Below, in pieces: positions 1 through 12,049 of a stretch of DNA of 64,000 bases (position 1 is the stretch's first letter; each line of letters opens with the position of its first letter). Below the pieces are notes generated by a model. The model saw only the letters and a list, made by a program, of their open reading frames with translations. It had not been told where the DNA came from and made no database searches. The DNA lies in the NCBI GenBank assembly GCA_002104985.1, contig MCGO01000011.1, forward strand, positions 310,001-374,000, in the 5' to 3' direction. The DNA comes from Rhizoclosmatium globosum (Eukaryota; Chytridiomycota; Chytridiomycetes; Chytridiales; Chytriomycetaceae). The position numbers and the translations under genes were made by a program.

Positions 1-75
1 CAGCAAAGTTGTAATGGACAATCTCAAATTCGAAGAAAATACAATTTTATTCAATATGTTCACTTCTGAGTCTTA

Positions 76-1227
76 TTAAAAGTAACAAATGCTGTGGAGC
101 AGATTCGCTTTTGTTCGTTGCTGAAACGATTCGAGAATATCCGTCATTTCGTGCTCATGGTCCTTACTTTTTTCAATCTGAGAAGTACGTTTAGAGATTA
201 AGCAAAATTATTCAGGAGACAAACCAGAGTTGCAAGTTCCAAAAACAGTTTTCCACCCACATGTGCATCCTCAGCGTTATCGCGGATCTCCAAGTTGATG
301 ACATGGACGGGTATATTCAGCTTTTCACCTCGTTCAAAGAATTCTGTTGACGGAATCAGTAAATGGGCATGAACATCACTAACAACAACAAACCTTCCAG
401 GACAGCATCATAACACCTCTCCTCACACGTGAAAATAACATTGAAAATCTCTCGTGAGTCTTGCCAAGATTCCGGAGCGAGTTTTGTTTTCACATTACGT
501 TCCAACATTTCGAGGACCCTGTTCTGGATGTACCTACGCAACAGAAAATGATTTCAATGCATTAAAAACGCAAAAAGAAAAGCTCTCACAAGTTCTTGTC
601 TTTTGCAATGAGATCCGTCTGAATACTTTGGTATGGTGTTCCAAAAGGATAAACGTTTGGACGATCGATGGTGGGACCTGGCAGTCTCACTGCTGAACCA
701 GTACCATATGACTTGATGTTGAATCCATTGAGTTTGAGGACATGATGAGCTTCCATAGATCTATATTATTGGGCGTAGATATCAATGAAAGGTATTCCAA
801 AGATCACGAAAAAAAACAAGAACGGACCTGTTCATATTTGAAGCACAAATGACTGCGAAAAGCGTACGTTCCTTTTGAGGTTGGATTTGATTTGCATCCT
901 GGTCTCGACGGCGGTCCACCTCTCTGCCAACCCCTACTGTCCTGTCCTTGTCTCTTTCCCTGTCTCTATCTCTGTCCCTTTCTCGTTCACGTTCTCTTTC
1001 GCGGTCTCTGTCCCTGTTCTGTCTCTGTCTCTGTCGCGCAGGTCTCTGTCACGGTCCCTATCGCGGTCATCATCGCGGGAGCCCCTTCGTTTGCGGTCAG
1101 CCGGTGGCGGAGGAGCAGCTGTATTCGACAAGGAAGGATAAGCTGTGTCAATGAAGGAGAAAGAGAAAGAGAAAGGTGGGCAAGTTGGCAACAAACCTCG
1201 GCTGCGCGGGTCTCTTCTTGACGACAT
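76..1227 (-). CDS. SSU72: SSU72-type RNA polymerase II CTD phosphatase with Arg/Asp-rich N-terminal extension
   Basis: The spliced reading gives the phosphatase signature [10 protein letters not shown] (Cys-x5-Arg loop), then the SSU72 family blocks [31 protein letters not shown]-like [10 protein letters not shown] and [14 protein letters not shown], ending in LLHSICYF. The family removes Ser5/Ser7 phosphate from the Pol II tail and works in 3'-end processing and termination in the nucleus. Introns interrupt the gene right after the catalytic Arg codon (about 755-810) and at about 541-590 and 183-229. The chosen start (1225-1227) has a good AAAATG context and opens [10 protein letters not shown], followed by a Pro stretch and RD/RE dipeptides (about 945-1080) before the catalytic core. 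Joining that repeat frame to the catalytic frame needs an intron of roughly 110 nt or a one-base indel, so the N-terminus is uncertain. The adjacent gene starts divergently 33 bp away. The catalytic core call is firm. Confidence 0.85.
945..1080 (-). repeat. CT-rich simple repeat encoding RD/RE dipeptides
   Basis: The plus strand is a run of ctctgtctctgt- and cggtccctatcg-type units. Read on the minus strand it encodes alternating Arg-Asp and Arg-Glu in the N-terminal part of the SSU72 gene. Two of three frames stay open and charged, which makes the exact exon frame hard to fix here. Confidence 0.7.
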
Positions 1228-1260
1228 TTTGTGTTGGTTTGTTTGTTTCACTTGAAATCG

Positions 1261-1622
1261 ATGCTCTCAACATCGACTTCGGTGCCCAAAACACCGTCAA
1301 CAAGAACCACTGCAAAACGAAGTCGTTCGGATTTGTCTGGCGAAGACGACGCCGATGAGTCAGAGAAGCTGCCCAGGAAACTGCCTCAACTTGCCGCCGC
1401 GCCGCACCCAAGTCAGCCAAACCACACTGACTACGCCCAAATCAATGCCGTCCTTCATCAGTCGCATCGCTGGAAAGACGACTTTTGCTCTCAAAAGGAT
1501 CCTCCAGTGCCAGAGAAGCTGAAGGACGAGGAGGCGGAAGAACAGCTGTCCATCAGAAGTACGCGTCCATTAACAGTTTACTGCACAAACTGAGCATGGA
1601 ACGTGGTAGAATATGGGACTAG
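1261..1622 (+). CDS. small unknown protein with repeated YAxIN..LH motif
   Basis: I do not recognise this protein. It starts MLSTSTSVPKTPSTRTTAKR and has an acidic patch (SGEDDADESEK). The unspliced frame runs to 1593. A 50-nt intron (gtgccagag...tccatcag, about 1508-1557) gives a better ending, KYASINSLLHKL through RGRIWD and stop at 1620. In that model the protein holds two related motifs, YAQINAVLHQ and YASINSLLHK, whose codons differ mostly at silent positions, which supports both being coding. A second possible intron (59 nt, about 1414-1472) would remove the first copy, so isoforms are possible. It is divergent from SSU72 with only 33 bp between starts. Basic N-terminus suggests a nuclear protein, but that is inference. 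Confidence 0.5.
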
Positions 1623-1762
1623 CATCACTCAATTGTACATAGACCTATCAATATCATCAATATGCATTCTCGGAAATAAATCCATCACGTTAAAAGTAAA
1701 TAACTGTCACGTATGAGCGAGTAATAATACAGATATAGCAAAAAAAATTCAAACAATAGAAA

Positions 1763-4048
1763 TTATCGCCATGCATCCAGTAATTCGTTTCCTCCCACAA
1801 GCACCATTTCGTCAGTTTCAGCATCCCACTGATACACCTGCACTTCCGCGCCATACGGTTTCGGTGTCACCTTGTACAACGTATGTAACGGAACAGTCAT
1901 GGTTGGCATCTCCTCCAAAGGAATATTGCAAAAGTAGGCAAGCAACGTGCGCATCACAACTTGATGTGTGACAATCAACAAATCATCCTCCATTCGCTCT
2001 AATTCCACAATTATTGGTTTCAGTCGCTCAATCACGTCACTATAGGACTCTCCGCCTGGGCCAGGGTACCTGAACAACAGCTTGTTTTTTTGTCTGGCAG
2101 CCCAAATGTCCGGATACGTCCGCTCAATCTCTTCATACGTCATGTCCTCGCAGATTCCAGCAAAAATCTCACCAAGGACTTTGAAATGCATTGTGTGCCA
2201 GTTTCCATCTTCAAAGGATTCGACACTGCTTAAGGCGCGTTGTAGCGTTGATGTCCAGACGTGAAGATTCTTTCTCCGCAGTTCGATTTCTTCGGCGTCG
2301 ACGTCAGGATCTAAATGAGGAGGTACAACTTGATTTTGGATGAATGCGTTCATGGCACGTGCGTATTTTGCACCCATTGGCGTCAATGGAGGATCCCCAC
2401 CAATTCGGTTGACGCGATTGTATGCTGTGAATAGAATCAGCACAAATTGCATTAGTTTGAGTACAAAAAATGGATGAGCACTCACTCGACTCTCCATGCC
2501 GACTCAGCCAAAGCGTCCTCTCCTTGATATGAATTTGCATCAAATAGAATACGCATTGTGACGGAAGATATCCATGAATATTGTGTGCGATCACTTTCTT
2601 GCCGACGTTAATGATTTTGATATAACTGATCCCTGTTCCTCCTCCGCCTCCGATATCGTTTCATATGACTTTTCATAGTTGCCATACGGGCTCTGAAATC
2701 AGCCATCGCTTCTTCAGGAGGCATATTCACGTAATCAGGACCTTTCAGCTTCATGCGGATATTTTGCTCAAGAACTTCACCCTCTGTACAGATCGACTCA
2801 ACAAACACAACAGTTGTATCAGGTTCCTGACGAACACGTTCAATGACAGCACGTCTTCGTTCGACTGTTGAATTTGTTGCATCATGGATGGCGACTTTTC
2901 CGCCTTCGTGATGTAACCAATACAGGAGTTCATCGAGTGTTTCGAGAGCAAGTTTTTCACGACATGCGGCAAACTCTTTGTTTTTTGGGTCAAAGAAGGA
3001 TGCATCGTGGAGAGTGCCTGATGGATTTACAAATGTGGGAGAATCTTGAGAGTTTGGTGAAATATGAGGTGATGAGAGTGTCATGTGAGCAATTCCATCT
3101 GACGTTGTTGGAGTGTTTGTTGTCGGCGGAGCGTGGATTCTTCGACGGTTTCCGACATTGAATACTTTTGTTTTGTAGCCACACCAGGAGAGATCTGAAT
3201 GTGGAGGTTAGCTCAGAATTTAAGTCCAAAACAATGAGATAATTTACATTTTGACAGTTTTTTGCAGATGTCTGTGAATTTCAATTGAACGATTAGTTTT
3301 GTGTACAAATCTGAGGGAATAGGAGGGATGAGCTGCAGATAGACAAGACTACTCCTGCTCCCATTCCATTCTCTCTCGACCATAGTGGCTTACAGCCTCC
3401 CACTCCTCCTCCTCCCCCCTTATCTAACGGTTCTGAAAAATTGAGACGCATAAAGATCTCCCTCGCTCGTCGCGCACATGGACTGGGTTTGACGAACTCT
3501 GCAGAATCAATCCTAGTTCACTCAATTCCAACGATTCGAACAGATACGTCACTACTGTAGGTATGGGTGGCCGCAATTGCAGATGTGTAATCAGCGACGA
3601 TAACCGCTCCCTTTTACATCACCGCCAATTCCAAACAAGGGCGGAAAGATGAGACATGGCGAATCCGATAGACTTACAGCTCTTTCCACGGGCAGGCAGA
3701 CCACACTATACAGAGACAAGGGGGTTCAATCAAGCAGGTTTTGGGTGGCAGAGATAAGATTTCACCCACCATAACAATGACAAGTTTCGGGCCCAGTTCG
3801 TTGCGCAGGGCCAGTGGATCGCGGGTGGTTCGCTTAGTCAACGACGAGCGCGGCATCGGCGCCGGCAGCGAAAGGTGGTTTTGGAGGTCCGAGTCTTCGC
3901 TGGCCGAGTGCAGAGTAACGGGCGTCCGGGGCAGCGACGGCGGCGTCGAACTCCGCGGAAAGATGCTGTTTCCTTCAAACGAGAAGGACGCTGCGAGTCG
4001 GACATTGCGCGGGGATGTCACGGGAATCGGTCGCGCCTGTGTTTGCAT
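1763..4048 (-). CDS. 6-phosphofructo-2-kinase/fructose-2,6-bisphosphatase
   Basis: Bifunctional cytosolic enzyme that makes and degrades fructose-2,6-bisphosphate, the glycolysis/gluconeogenesis switch. The kinase half shows GLPARGKSY (Walker A), KTKVFNVGNRRR, HDATNSTVERRR and FVESICTEGEVLEQNI. The phosphatase half shows LSRHGE (catalytic His), RIGGDPPLTPMG, GEIFAGICEDMTYEEI, RYPGPGGESYSDV and the second His in VTHQVVMRTLLAYF. An N-terminal Ser/Pro-rich tail of about 90 residues precedes KLVIVM and could be a phosphorylation region. The ATG at 4046-4048 is used; the upstream open frame starts only with TTG. Introns include an unusually long one (3272-3677). Near 2683 the frame breaks between RARMA and YEKSYE; restoring one A in an AA run gives the family sequence, so a one-base deletion is likely. 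Divergent from the cyclase gene. Confidence 0.93.
3272..3677 (-). other. long intron within the PFK2/FBPase2 gene
   Basis: This 406-nt stretch separates the Walker A exon (GKS) from the exon beginning YICKKLSKYL, both of which are contiguous in the family. It has a GTAAGT donor and an attcacag acceptor. It is several times longer than most introns in the window. I saw no convincing box C/D or H/ACA structure in it and no open frame of family type. Confidence 0.7.
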
Positions 4049-4125
4049 TGGATTTGAAGTGATTCTTTTGAGCAACGAAAAATCCAAAATTTGTCGATAA
4101 TCTCTGCGGCTGATCGTCAAATAGA

Positions 4126-7100
4126 ATGAGTGCAGTCAACTTCACAGGCAACTCAAACGCGACACTGGCTGCTGGTGATTCTGATCCGTTGGCTGTCGTT
4201 GCCTCCAAGTCAAACTTTGCTACTTCACGAGGAGCTTCGCGTCAGCTTTCACAAACAGAAATGCTTCAATCTCACAACTGCTTCTCACGGAAACATGACT
4301 CAGTCACAAGCTGCGTTGTCGCTGGCTGACTTGTCGTTTGCAGCAACGATCAGTTCGATTCCTCAGCCTCAACGAAATAACTCGTTACCGAGACTCAACT
4401 CTCAGCAACCATTGCCCCAAGTTCCACAAGCACAAAATGGGGCGCAAAAACAGCAAGACCAAGGACCTTATCATCCTCCCATGTTGCAGCTCCATATGAC
4501 AGCGTCCAACACCATTTCCCTCCATTTTCGGGAAATATGACATCGTTTCCGCCCGCTGAGGCAAACCACGCTATAATACAGTCTACTTGGAGTCTATTCG
4601 CAGCCATGGAAGACAATCAAAGGAATCAGTTGTTGAAAGGTTCGTCTTGTTGATCCTTCGTCCATGGCAAATCACAACTGACAATATATTGCATCTTCAA
4701 AGGATTATTATTAAAGTGCTCCTCTAAACAAGTTGATTTGATCTGTACTCAGCTTAATCTCAAAATGTCTGAGCCAACACTTCCAGGAATTGTAAGCACT
4801 ATTACCTTAATATTGTATTGATCAATGTTGAAGGCTCCTACTGTTTTTGCAACTGATGCAGTCGGGAAGTTTGCACCACATCGAGGAATTCCCGCAAGCA
4901 CCAGTCGACGAAACATTGCACAAACTCCTTCTCGTCAGCAAAACAAAGCTTCAACAACAGTCTATGACCCTAATTCGATCGGAGCTCTTCAACAAGGAAG
5001 GTAAACCTATACCATCTTGATGAAAAATGTGGATTTTGGAACTGACAAAAATATTAGCAATGAAAACCCAGACAACTCCCCATTTAGAGAAATATTCATT
5101 TCCCCCACACCTACGGCAATAACCCCGACATGACACCCGTACAAACCCTCCAACACAAACACAACCGTGCAAACCACCCCCAAAACGCCTTCATGACCCC
5201 AAACCTCTACATCAAACTCCTCAACACAGAATACCACCCACAAACCCTCCTCAAACAAATCTACTCCACAAACAGCCTCGACACCACACGCACACTCTTC
5301 GAGTTCCTCCTCCAACGCACGGAGAAACAACAAAGCCTCTTGAAATGCATGCAATCATTGAGTAAAGAGCCCATCTACGGTACAGCCGAACACCTCTCCC
5401 AGAACCTCCAAGCGAACAGCTCCTCAAATGCGCGTTGGAGGTCTGCGGCGCACGCGACGGGACGCTGTATCGCGTTGACCCGCGACAGGGGAAATGAGCA
5501 TCCTTGCGAGTACGTGGGCGATTAAGGAGGCTGTCTTGGAGTAACGACTACACATCCTATCGGGGAACGGATTCTTGGGGGGGGCCGCTGTTGAAGGGTG
5601 GTATTGTGAATGTTTTAATGTCAAGGAAAGTGAATTTATACGGACGAGGCGCATGAGTATTATTATGGGAGAGGAGGTGTGGAGATTGATTGTGTGTTGA
5701 CGGTTCCTGTGCTTCTTGGTGGGGTGAAACTTGTGGGTGCTGTTGAGGTTATTAATAAGAAAGGGGTTGGGGATGCAAAGCAGAGAGTTAGTCCGTATTT
5801 TAATGCGGAAGATGAGTAATGTTGAAGTGTTTGGCGAGTGTTTGGACGATTTTGTCTGGTGGAACGGGGTTGGGGGGAGGTGTTGGAGGCAGTGCAAGTG
5901 GAACGCCAGGAAAAAAGAAGGATGATATTAAGATGCTGATGAATACGGCTAGTTTTATGAGTTCAGACTTGGATTTGAATGGTTTGTCTTTCGTGTTTAC
6001 TGTTGAATGGTTTCCTTAAACGAAACAGGACTTGTCCGCGTTGTGATGCAGACTGCTCAAGAGCTACTTAGTGCAGAGCGCTGTGCGCTATTTATCGTTG
6101 ACCACAAGAAAAAGGAGCTTTGGTCTTCGTTGCCGAAGGAGCCGGCGAAATTAGAATCCCGATGAGCAAAGGTATCGCTGGATACGTGGCAACAACTGGA
6201 GAAGTTTTGAACATTCCAAACGGTAATGATATAACTTTGTGTCACCTTCTCTAACTTGTCGTCTCCAGCCTATCAAGATCCCCGGTTCAATCGCGCTGTC
6301 GATGTCAAAACCGGTTTCTACACTCGAAACATTCTTTGTATTCCAATGAAAAACTCCAAAAACGAAGTGATCGGTGTGGCTCAGCTCATCAACAAAATGC
6401 CTGAACCATTGATCTTCACATCAGAGGACGAAGGTCTCCTCACGGCGTTCAGTTCTCTTGCAGCATCAACTATTGAAAAGAATATAGTTTTTCAGGAGTT
6501 GCAGGCTATGCTGGATGACACGACTGATACAAAAGCGCATTTGGCGAAAACTGTCAATGGCTTGCCACATGTTATCATTACCCTTGACAGCTCCGGCAAA
6601 ATGGTATGCGCATTTTGACGGAGTTTCAAGTTTTGCGTATTTATTTTGTTTTACAGACAAGTATAAACCATCCAGAGGACCTCCTACTTACTCCCGACAC
6701 TATGGACCTCATGAAGTACAATTCATTTGATGTTTGGCTTGGCGCTCAATCCAACAATACTCGCCTTATCGAAGACATTAGAAAGTCTTTTAAGGGCGAA
6801 GAAGGTGTTGTAGGTCGTGACTATGATCTCATCTTGAATGGACACGCATTTATTGTCAATTATACGGCGTCTGAGATGATTGAACCTGAGGAAGATATGG
6901 AGGGGGAAGAAATCGACGAGGAAATCAAGGACATGACATTTGACTTTTCCAAGATTGGTGATGAAGCTGAGGAGCCTGAGGACGAGGAAGAAGAAGAGGA
7001 TAAAGACCAGGCAGACGAATTGGAAGGGGACGATGAAGATTACGACGATGTTGGGAAGAAAAGACAACGGAAAGTGGAGAGTGTTGTTTTGTCAATTGAA

Positions 7101-8308
7101 ATTTTGGATGCACCGAGAAGGATCAAGGACGCCATGTTGAGACATATTCCTCCACACATCGTTGACACTTTGGTGGATGATGATGTATCCCGTCACGCCG
7201 AAGGATCTAGCGGACAAGCGAGCGCCATGTCGGTAGATTTGCGAAACTGTAAGTGTTTTTCTATATCTTTGGTTGGAAAGGTGGGACTTATTCAGGCCCT
7301 CACGCAGTTCACTCAATTCACGGTCGCGTTGACGCAAAAGACACTATTTTCGGTACGCATCGATATGATATCGAACATCAATTAACAGTATTTTGTATCT
7401 TACCCTTCAGTGCTCAACATGTTCCACATTGCGGTACACGAAGCCACAACACCATTCAATGGATTGATTGACAAAATCACTGACGAAAAAGCATCTGCAG
7501 TTTTTGGGGTTCCTAGCGCCGCAGATTTAGATGCATACAATGCCGTATCCGCCGGTTTAAAACTGTTGGGAGATATGGATGAAGTCAATAACCGTCTTCG
7601 GGACTGCAACTTGCCATGATACAAATTGGCATTGGAATTTCAACGGGTAAGATTCTTTGTGGCGTTGTGGACCACCCAAACGGTTGGATTATGTGGTTAT
7701 GGGGGAAGCGGTACCAATCGCAGCACGAATTCAGGAAGCCACGAAAGTGTACGGATCAAAGTTCTTGATTTGTGATAAAACTCAGCGGGAAGTACGGGAA
7801 AAATTTCATTTTAGGGAGATCGACCATGTTAAGGTGAAAGGAAGTGACATGAGAATCACTTTATTCGAAGTGTTGGGAGTTTCCAATATGGAATTGGCCA
7901 GAGAAGTAATCGTAAGTTGTCAACATGAAGTGAGCGAATGAGCGAGTGATCGATCGATGTCTTCGTGATGAATCGATTCGGCTTGATGTCTGCTTGGCTG
8001 GATGAAGTACTGTGCCACTCGCTTGCAACTCATGGGTTTGCAGTGTGACGTACCTTGTATCGACTGACGTTTAAAAAACCTCTAACGACTATTGATAGAC
8101 ATCTACAATATGTTTTGAACTGGGACTCAGCGAATATAGGAATCAAAATTATTCTGTTGCACAGCTTCACTTCAAAAAAGCAATCCAGACTACAGATGAT
8201 GGACCCAGTAAAATGTTTGTGCAGAGATGTCAGGATTTACTGGATGGAAAGTACAAGGTGGAAGCGGACTGGGACGGGTGCTGGAAGTTAGAATTTGATC
8301 GAGAATGA
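4126..8308 (+). CDS. class III nucleotide cyclase with two GAF domains
   Basis: N-terminal region is Ser/Gln/Pro-rich and disordered. The first GAF domain (about 5390-5930) includes LLKCALEVCGARDGTLYRVD and VEIDCVLTVPVLLGGVKLVG. The second GAF (about 6030-6500) has ERCALFIVDH, KGIAGYVATTGEVLNIPNA, RFNRAVDVKTGFYTRNILC and GVAQLINK. A PAS-like link (LPHVIITLDSSGK) and a long acidic stretch (about 6900-7060) follow. The catalytic domain (about 7220-7900) has metal Asp motifs SVDLRNFTQFT (formed by a 59-nt intron) and LIDKITDEKASAVFG, then VVMGEAVPIAARIQEATKVYG and VKGSDMRITLFEV. The C-terminus ends WDGCWKLEFDRE. Substrate (ATP or GTP) cannot be fixed. A 41-nt intron explains one frame change near 5365; about four more breaks at 5480-5820 and one at about 8117 look like homopolymer indels. 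Whether 4126-4640 belongs to the same transcript is less sure. Confidence 0.82.
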
Positions 8309-8521
8309 ATTGAAAAGGTTTATTTCTCGCTTTTGGCAATGCTTGTCCTTCGTTTGTTTTTTTGAGAAAGGGGAAAATAAAAAGGGTTACCAATTCTCAT
8401 CGAATTCCAAACAAATCTTATCCGAAAAAGGTGCGTGGACAAACAACCCGCCCGTCTCACTGTGACCAACCAGAACCAACCACACCCAAGAACACACACT
8501 AAATTCGTCGCATTCCAACAG

Positions 8522-11500
8522 ATGTCCACCAAGGCCGCCCCTGCAACTGCCGCTTCAGCAGCACAGCAGCGCAAGGCTCGACGAGCACCGCGGCGCCACT
8601 GTCCGTGTCCACCGCCGCCGCCACAGCCACGGCCGCCACCGCCACGTACGCAACCAAGGCCGCCTCAACGAATCCATCGGGCCGCACGCGCTCGTCAACG
8701 GGTCCGCCGCCGGTTTCCGCCGGACTCAACGGGAATGTGCCGTACTGGTCCGCAGACGACAAGGTGCTCGAACGCTGGTCAAAGATGACCCTCGAAGAAC
8801 AGAACGGTGCGTTTCTGCGATCCCGGTTTCTTCCTTTCTACCTGGAGTCTTGGACACGCGACGCGGAACCCTTGCCAGCCCAAGCATCCATCCCCCCAAC
8901 CCTCTCCCGTCCACCTCCTCCCGCCAACCATCAACCGATCACTGCAACCTTCAACAATGGATATCCTTATCGTTATCGGCGAATCTCTCCTTGCATTTCT
9001 GTCGCGTGACTCACTTTGATTGCGATTATTAATTTACATCTCTTTTATGATCCAGACGAGGACTCCATCGCCCGATCCTTCTGTAGACATGCCACAAGAC
9101 TCTTGCCCGTGGTACTTTTAACATGGACAACTTTGCTGCCTATTACGCATCTGCCAACAGGTTCGTTTCCCCCACCTGACAAATCATGGCGAAGTGATGA
9201 GTGCATTCATACTGCCATGACGGAAACCCCATCAAATTTGAATCTCAGCATCCAATTCATCCAATTCTCACTTTCTAGTGTTCGCGATCGTCTCTTGGAC
9301 AAATGGAATCTACTCAAAACTACCACTCGCTCAAAAACCCAAAGAGAGTCTACTACATGTCTCTTGAATTCTTGCTGGGTCGTACACTTGACAACGCCAT
9401 GCTCAACATGATGGTCAAGAAGGAATTCGATGCTGCATTGACTGGTCTTGGTTTTAGAGTCGAAGACCTTATTGAAGAGGAGATGGATGCTGCTCTTGGA
9501 AACGGCGGTCTCGGTATGAATTTAAATTCCACTCATTATATTTGCTCACATGTATTGCCAAGGTCGACTTGCCGCCTGTTTCATGGACTCCCTAGCAACC
9601 CTTGATTACCCAGCTTGGGGTTATGGAATCCGTTACCAATACGGAATCTTCCAGCAAAGAATCATGGATGGATACCAAACTGAATTCCCAGACTACTGGC
9701 TCAACTTTGGAAACCCGTGGGAGATTGAGCGTCTCGATGTCTGTTATGAGATCCGTTCCGCGGATATGTGAACAAGATTACTGATGCCTCTGGCCGTGCA
9801 AATACGTCTGGGAAGGTGGAGAAAAGGTTCTTGCTGTCGCTATGACAGTCCTATTCCCGGTTATGACACCAAAAACTGTATCAACATTCGTTTGTGGAGC
9901 TCCAAGCCAACCAAGGAGTTCGACTTTGCTAGTTTCAACGATGGAAACTACGACAAATCTGTTGAAGAGCAAAAGGCTGCTGAAAACATCACTGCTGTCT
10001 TGGTAAGTTAATCAAAGGATTTGAGAAAATACTGACCGTCTTCAAAAGTACCCTAATGACAACCACATGGTTGGAAAGATTCTTCGTTTGAAGCAGCAGT
10101 ATTTCTTTGTTAGTGCCACCCTTCAAGACGTTATTCGTCGCTTCAAGAAGTCCAACCTCCCATGGAACCAGTTCCCAAACCAAGTGTCTATCCAACTCAA
10201 CGACACTCACCCAACTCTTGGTATTGCTGAGCTCCAACGTATTCTCGTTGACGAAGAGGGTCTCCTTTGGGACGATGCCTGGGATATCGTTACCAAGACA
10301 TACTCCTTCACCAACCACACTGTTCTTCCTGAAGCTCTCGAGAGATGGGCTGTTCCACTCATGCAGGACCTCCTTCCACGTCTCATGATGATCATCTTTG
10401 ACATTAACTTGTTCTTCTTGCAAAAGGTTGAGCGCGTTTACCCAGGAGACCGTGACCGTCTCCGTCGTATGTCGATTGTAGAGGAAGGACAGCCACAATA
10501 CATTCGTATGGCTTTCTTGGCTGTTGTTGGTTCTCACACCGTCAACGGGTTGCCGCTTTGCACTCTGAGCTTGTGAAGAGCATGTTGTTCCAGACTTTGT
10601 TGAGTATTTTGGAGAGGCTCGTTTCACCAACGTTACAACGGTGTGACACCAAGAAGGTAAATATCAGGAAATCAATGGTTATGGTGCTAATTATTGATTC
10701 TGTAGATGGCTTCACCAAGCAAACCCACGCTTGTCCAACTTGATCGCTGAGAAGCTTGGAAGCGAGTCATTTTTGAAGAATTTGTCTGACCTTCAACAGC
10801 TCAAGAAGTTTGCGAATGACGCCACCTTCCAAAAGCAGTGGATGGACATCAAGTACAGAAACAAGGTCCGTCTTGCTCAGCACATTCAGGTCCACTGTGG
10901 TGTTGAGGTTTCTCCAGACGCTTTGTTCGACATTCAGGTTTGCTTCCATGCAATATATCGTCCAACGTGCTTACAATTTTACAGTGCAAGCGTTTCCATG
11001 AGTACAAGCGTCAGTTTATGAACATTCTTGGAGTTATTTTCCGTTACAAGAAGCTGAAGGAGATGTCCCCACAGGACCTTGCAAACAAACCAAGAAGGTG
11101 GTTATCTTTGCTGGAAAGTCCGCTCCAGGATACTACATTGCCAAGCTTATCATTAAGCTTATCAACAATGTGTCAGCTATCATCAACGAAGACCCAAAGA
11201 CTGCGGAGTACTTGAAGCTTGTGTTTATTCCAAACTACAATGTTTCCCTTGCTGGTGAGTTGAATCTAGTACCTCCTTAGTTTTCTGACCATTCGATTTC
11301 AGAAATCATCATTCCAGCCTCTGATATTTCACAGCACATTTCCACTGCCGGCACTGAAGCGTCTGGAACTTCGAATATGAAGTTTGTCTTGAACGGAGGA
11401 TTGATCATCGGTACCGTCGATGGAGCAAACATTGAAATTGGCGAAGAAGTAGGCGCGGAAAACATTTGGTTGTTTGGTGCGTTGACCCCAGACGTCGAAG

Positions 11501-11841
11501 ACATCCGTCACGCACAGCGGTACCGTCCAACCATCCTCGACCCATCTCTTGACTTGGTTGTCAAGGCCATCCAATGCGGCGAGTTCGGCGAACCATCCAT
11601 CTTTGAGCCTCTCATCAACACATTGACTGTCGGACACGACTTTTACATTGTCAGCAAGGACTTCAACGCATATTTGGAGACTCTTGCGGCTATTGACGAA
11701 GCTTACAAGGACAAGTCCGCTTGGGCCAAGAAGTCTATCAATGCCGCTGCTAGTATGGGTAAATTCAGCAGTGACAGATCTATTCAGGATTACGCTCAGA
11801 ATATCTGGGGACTGAAGCCTGTTCCTCAACCTTCTGCTTAA
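8522..11841 (+). CDS. GPH1: glycogen phosphorylase
   Basis: GT35 enzyme that releases glucose-1-phosphate from glycogen in the cytosol, using pyridoxal phosphate. Conserved blocks in order: [137 protein letters not shown] and [16 protein letters not shown] with the PLP-binding Lys. At least six short introns are present. The N-terminus is Ala/Thr-rich before VLERWSKMT. Single-base indels break the frame near 8575, 9080-9105 (two compensating changes inside the SFVDHA-type motif, then a lost G), 9763, 9803 and 9840. No other gene sense is lost, so I read this as one functional gene with sequence errors. It lies downstream of the cyclase on the same strand, a sensible functional neighbour. Confidence 0.93.
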
Positions 11842-12049
11842 GTTTCTTAGTCTCTTTATGTGTGTTTGATATTTTTGTTTTGTTTTTGTACGCTGCCACT
11901 GTTCCTGCTTCCTGAATTGTGAATTCCCTTTTGGCAATAAAGTGCGTTTGTAGTTTTTCTTCTTTCGAATTCAGTAGAGACACAAAATGAACCTTTAATG
12001 GCAGAGTAAAAATTTATAGACTGATGAACAGCAAAAGCTTGGACAAACA

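Noticed and set aside
3560..3625. TGATG and CTGA in the long PFK2 intron as a C/D snoRNA
   Set aside because: The two boxes are only about 25 nt apart and no terminal stem was seen.
8605..8788. Alternative start for glycogen phosphorylase near 8605
   Set aside because: That frame opens with GTG, while ATG 8522 gives a sensible N-terminus if one base is restored near 8575.
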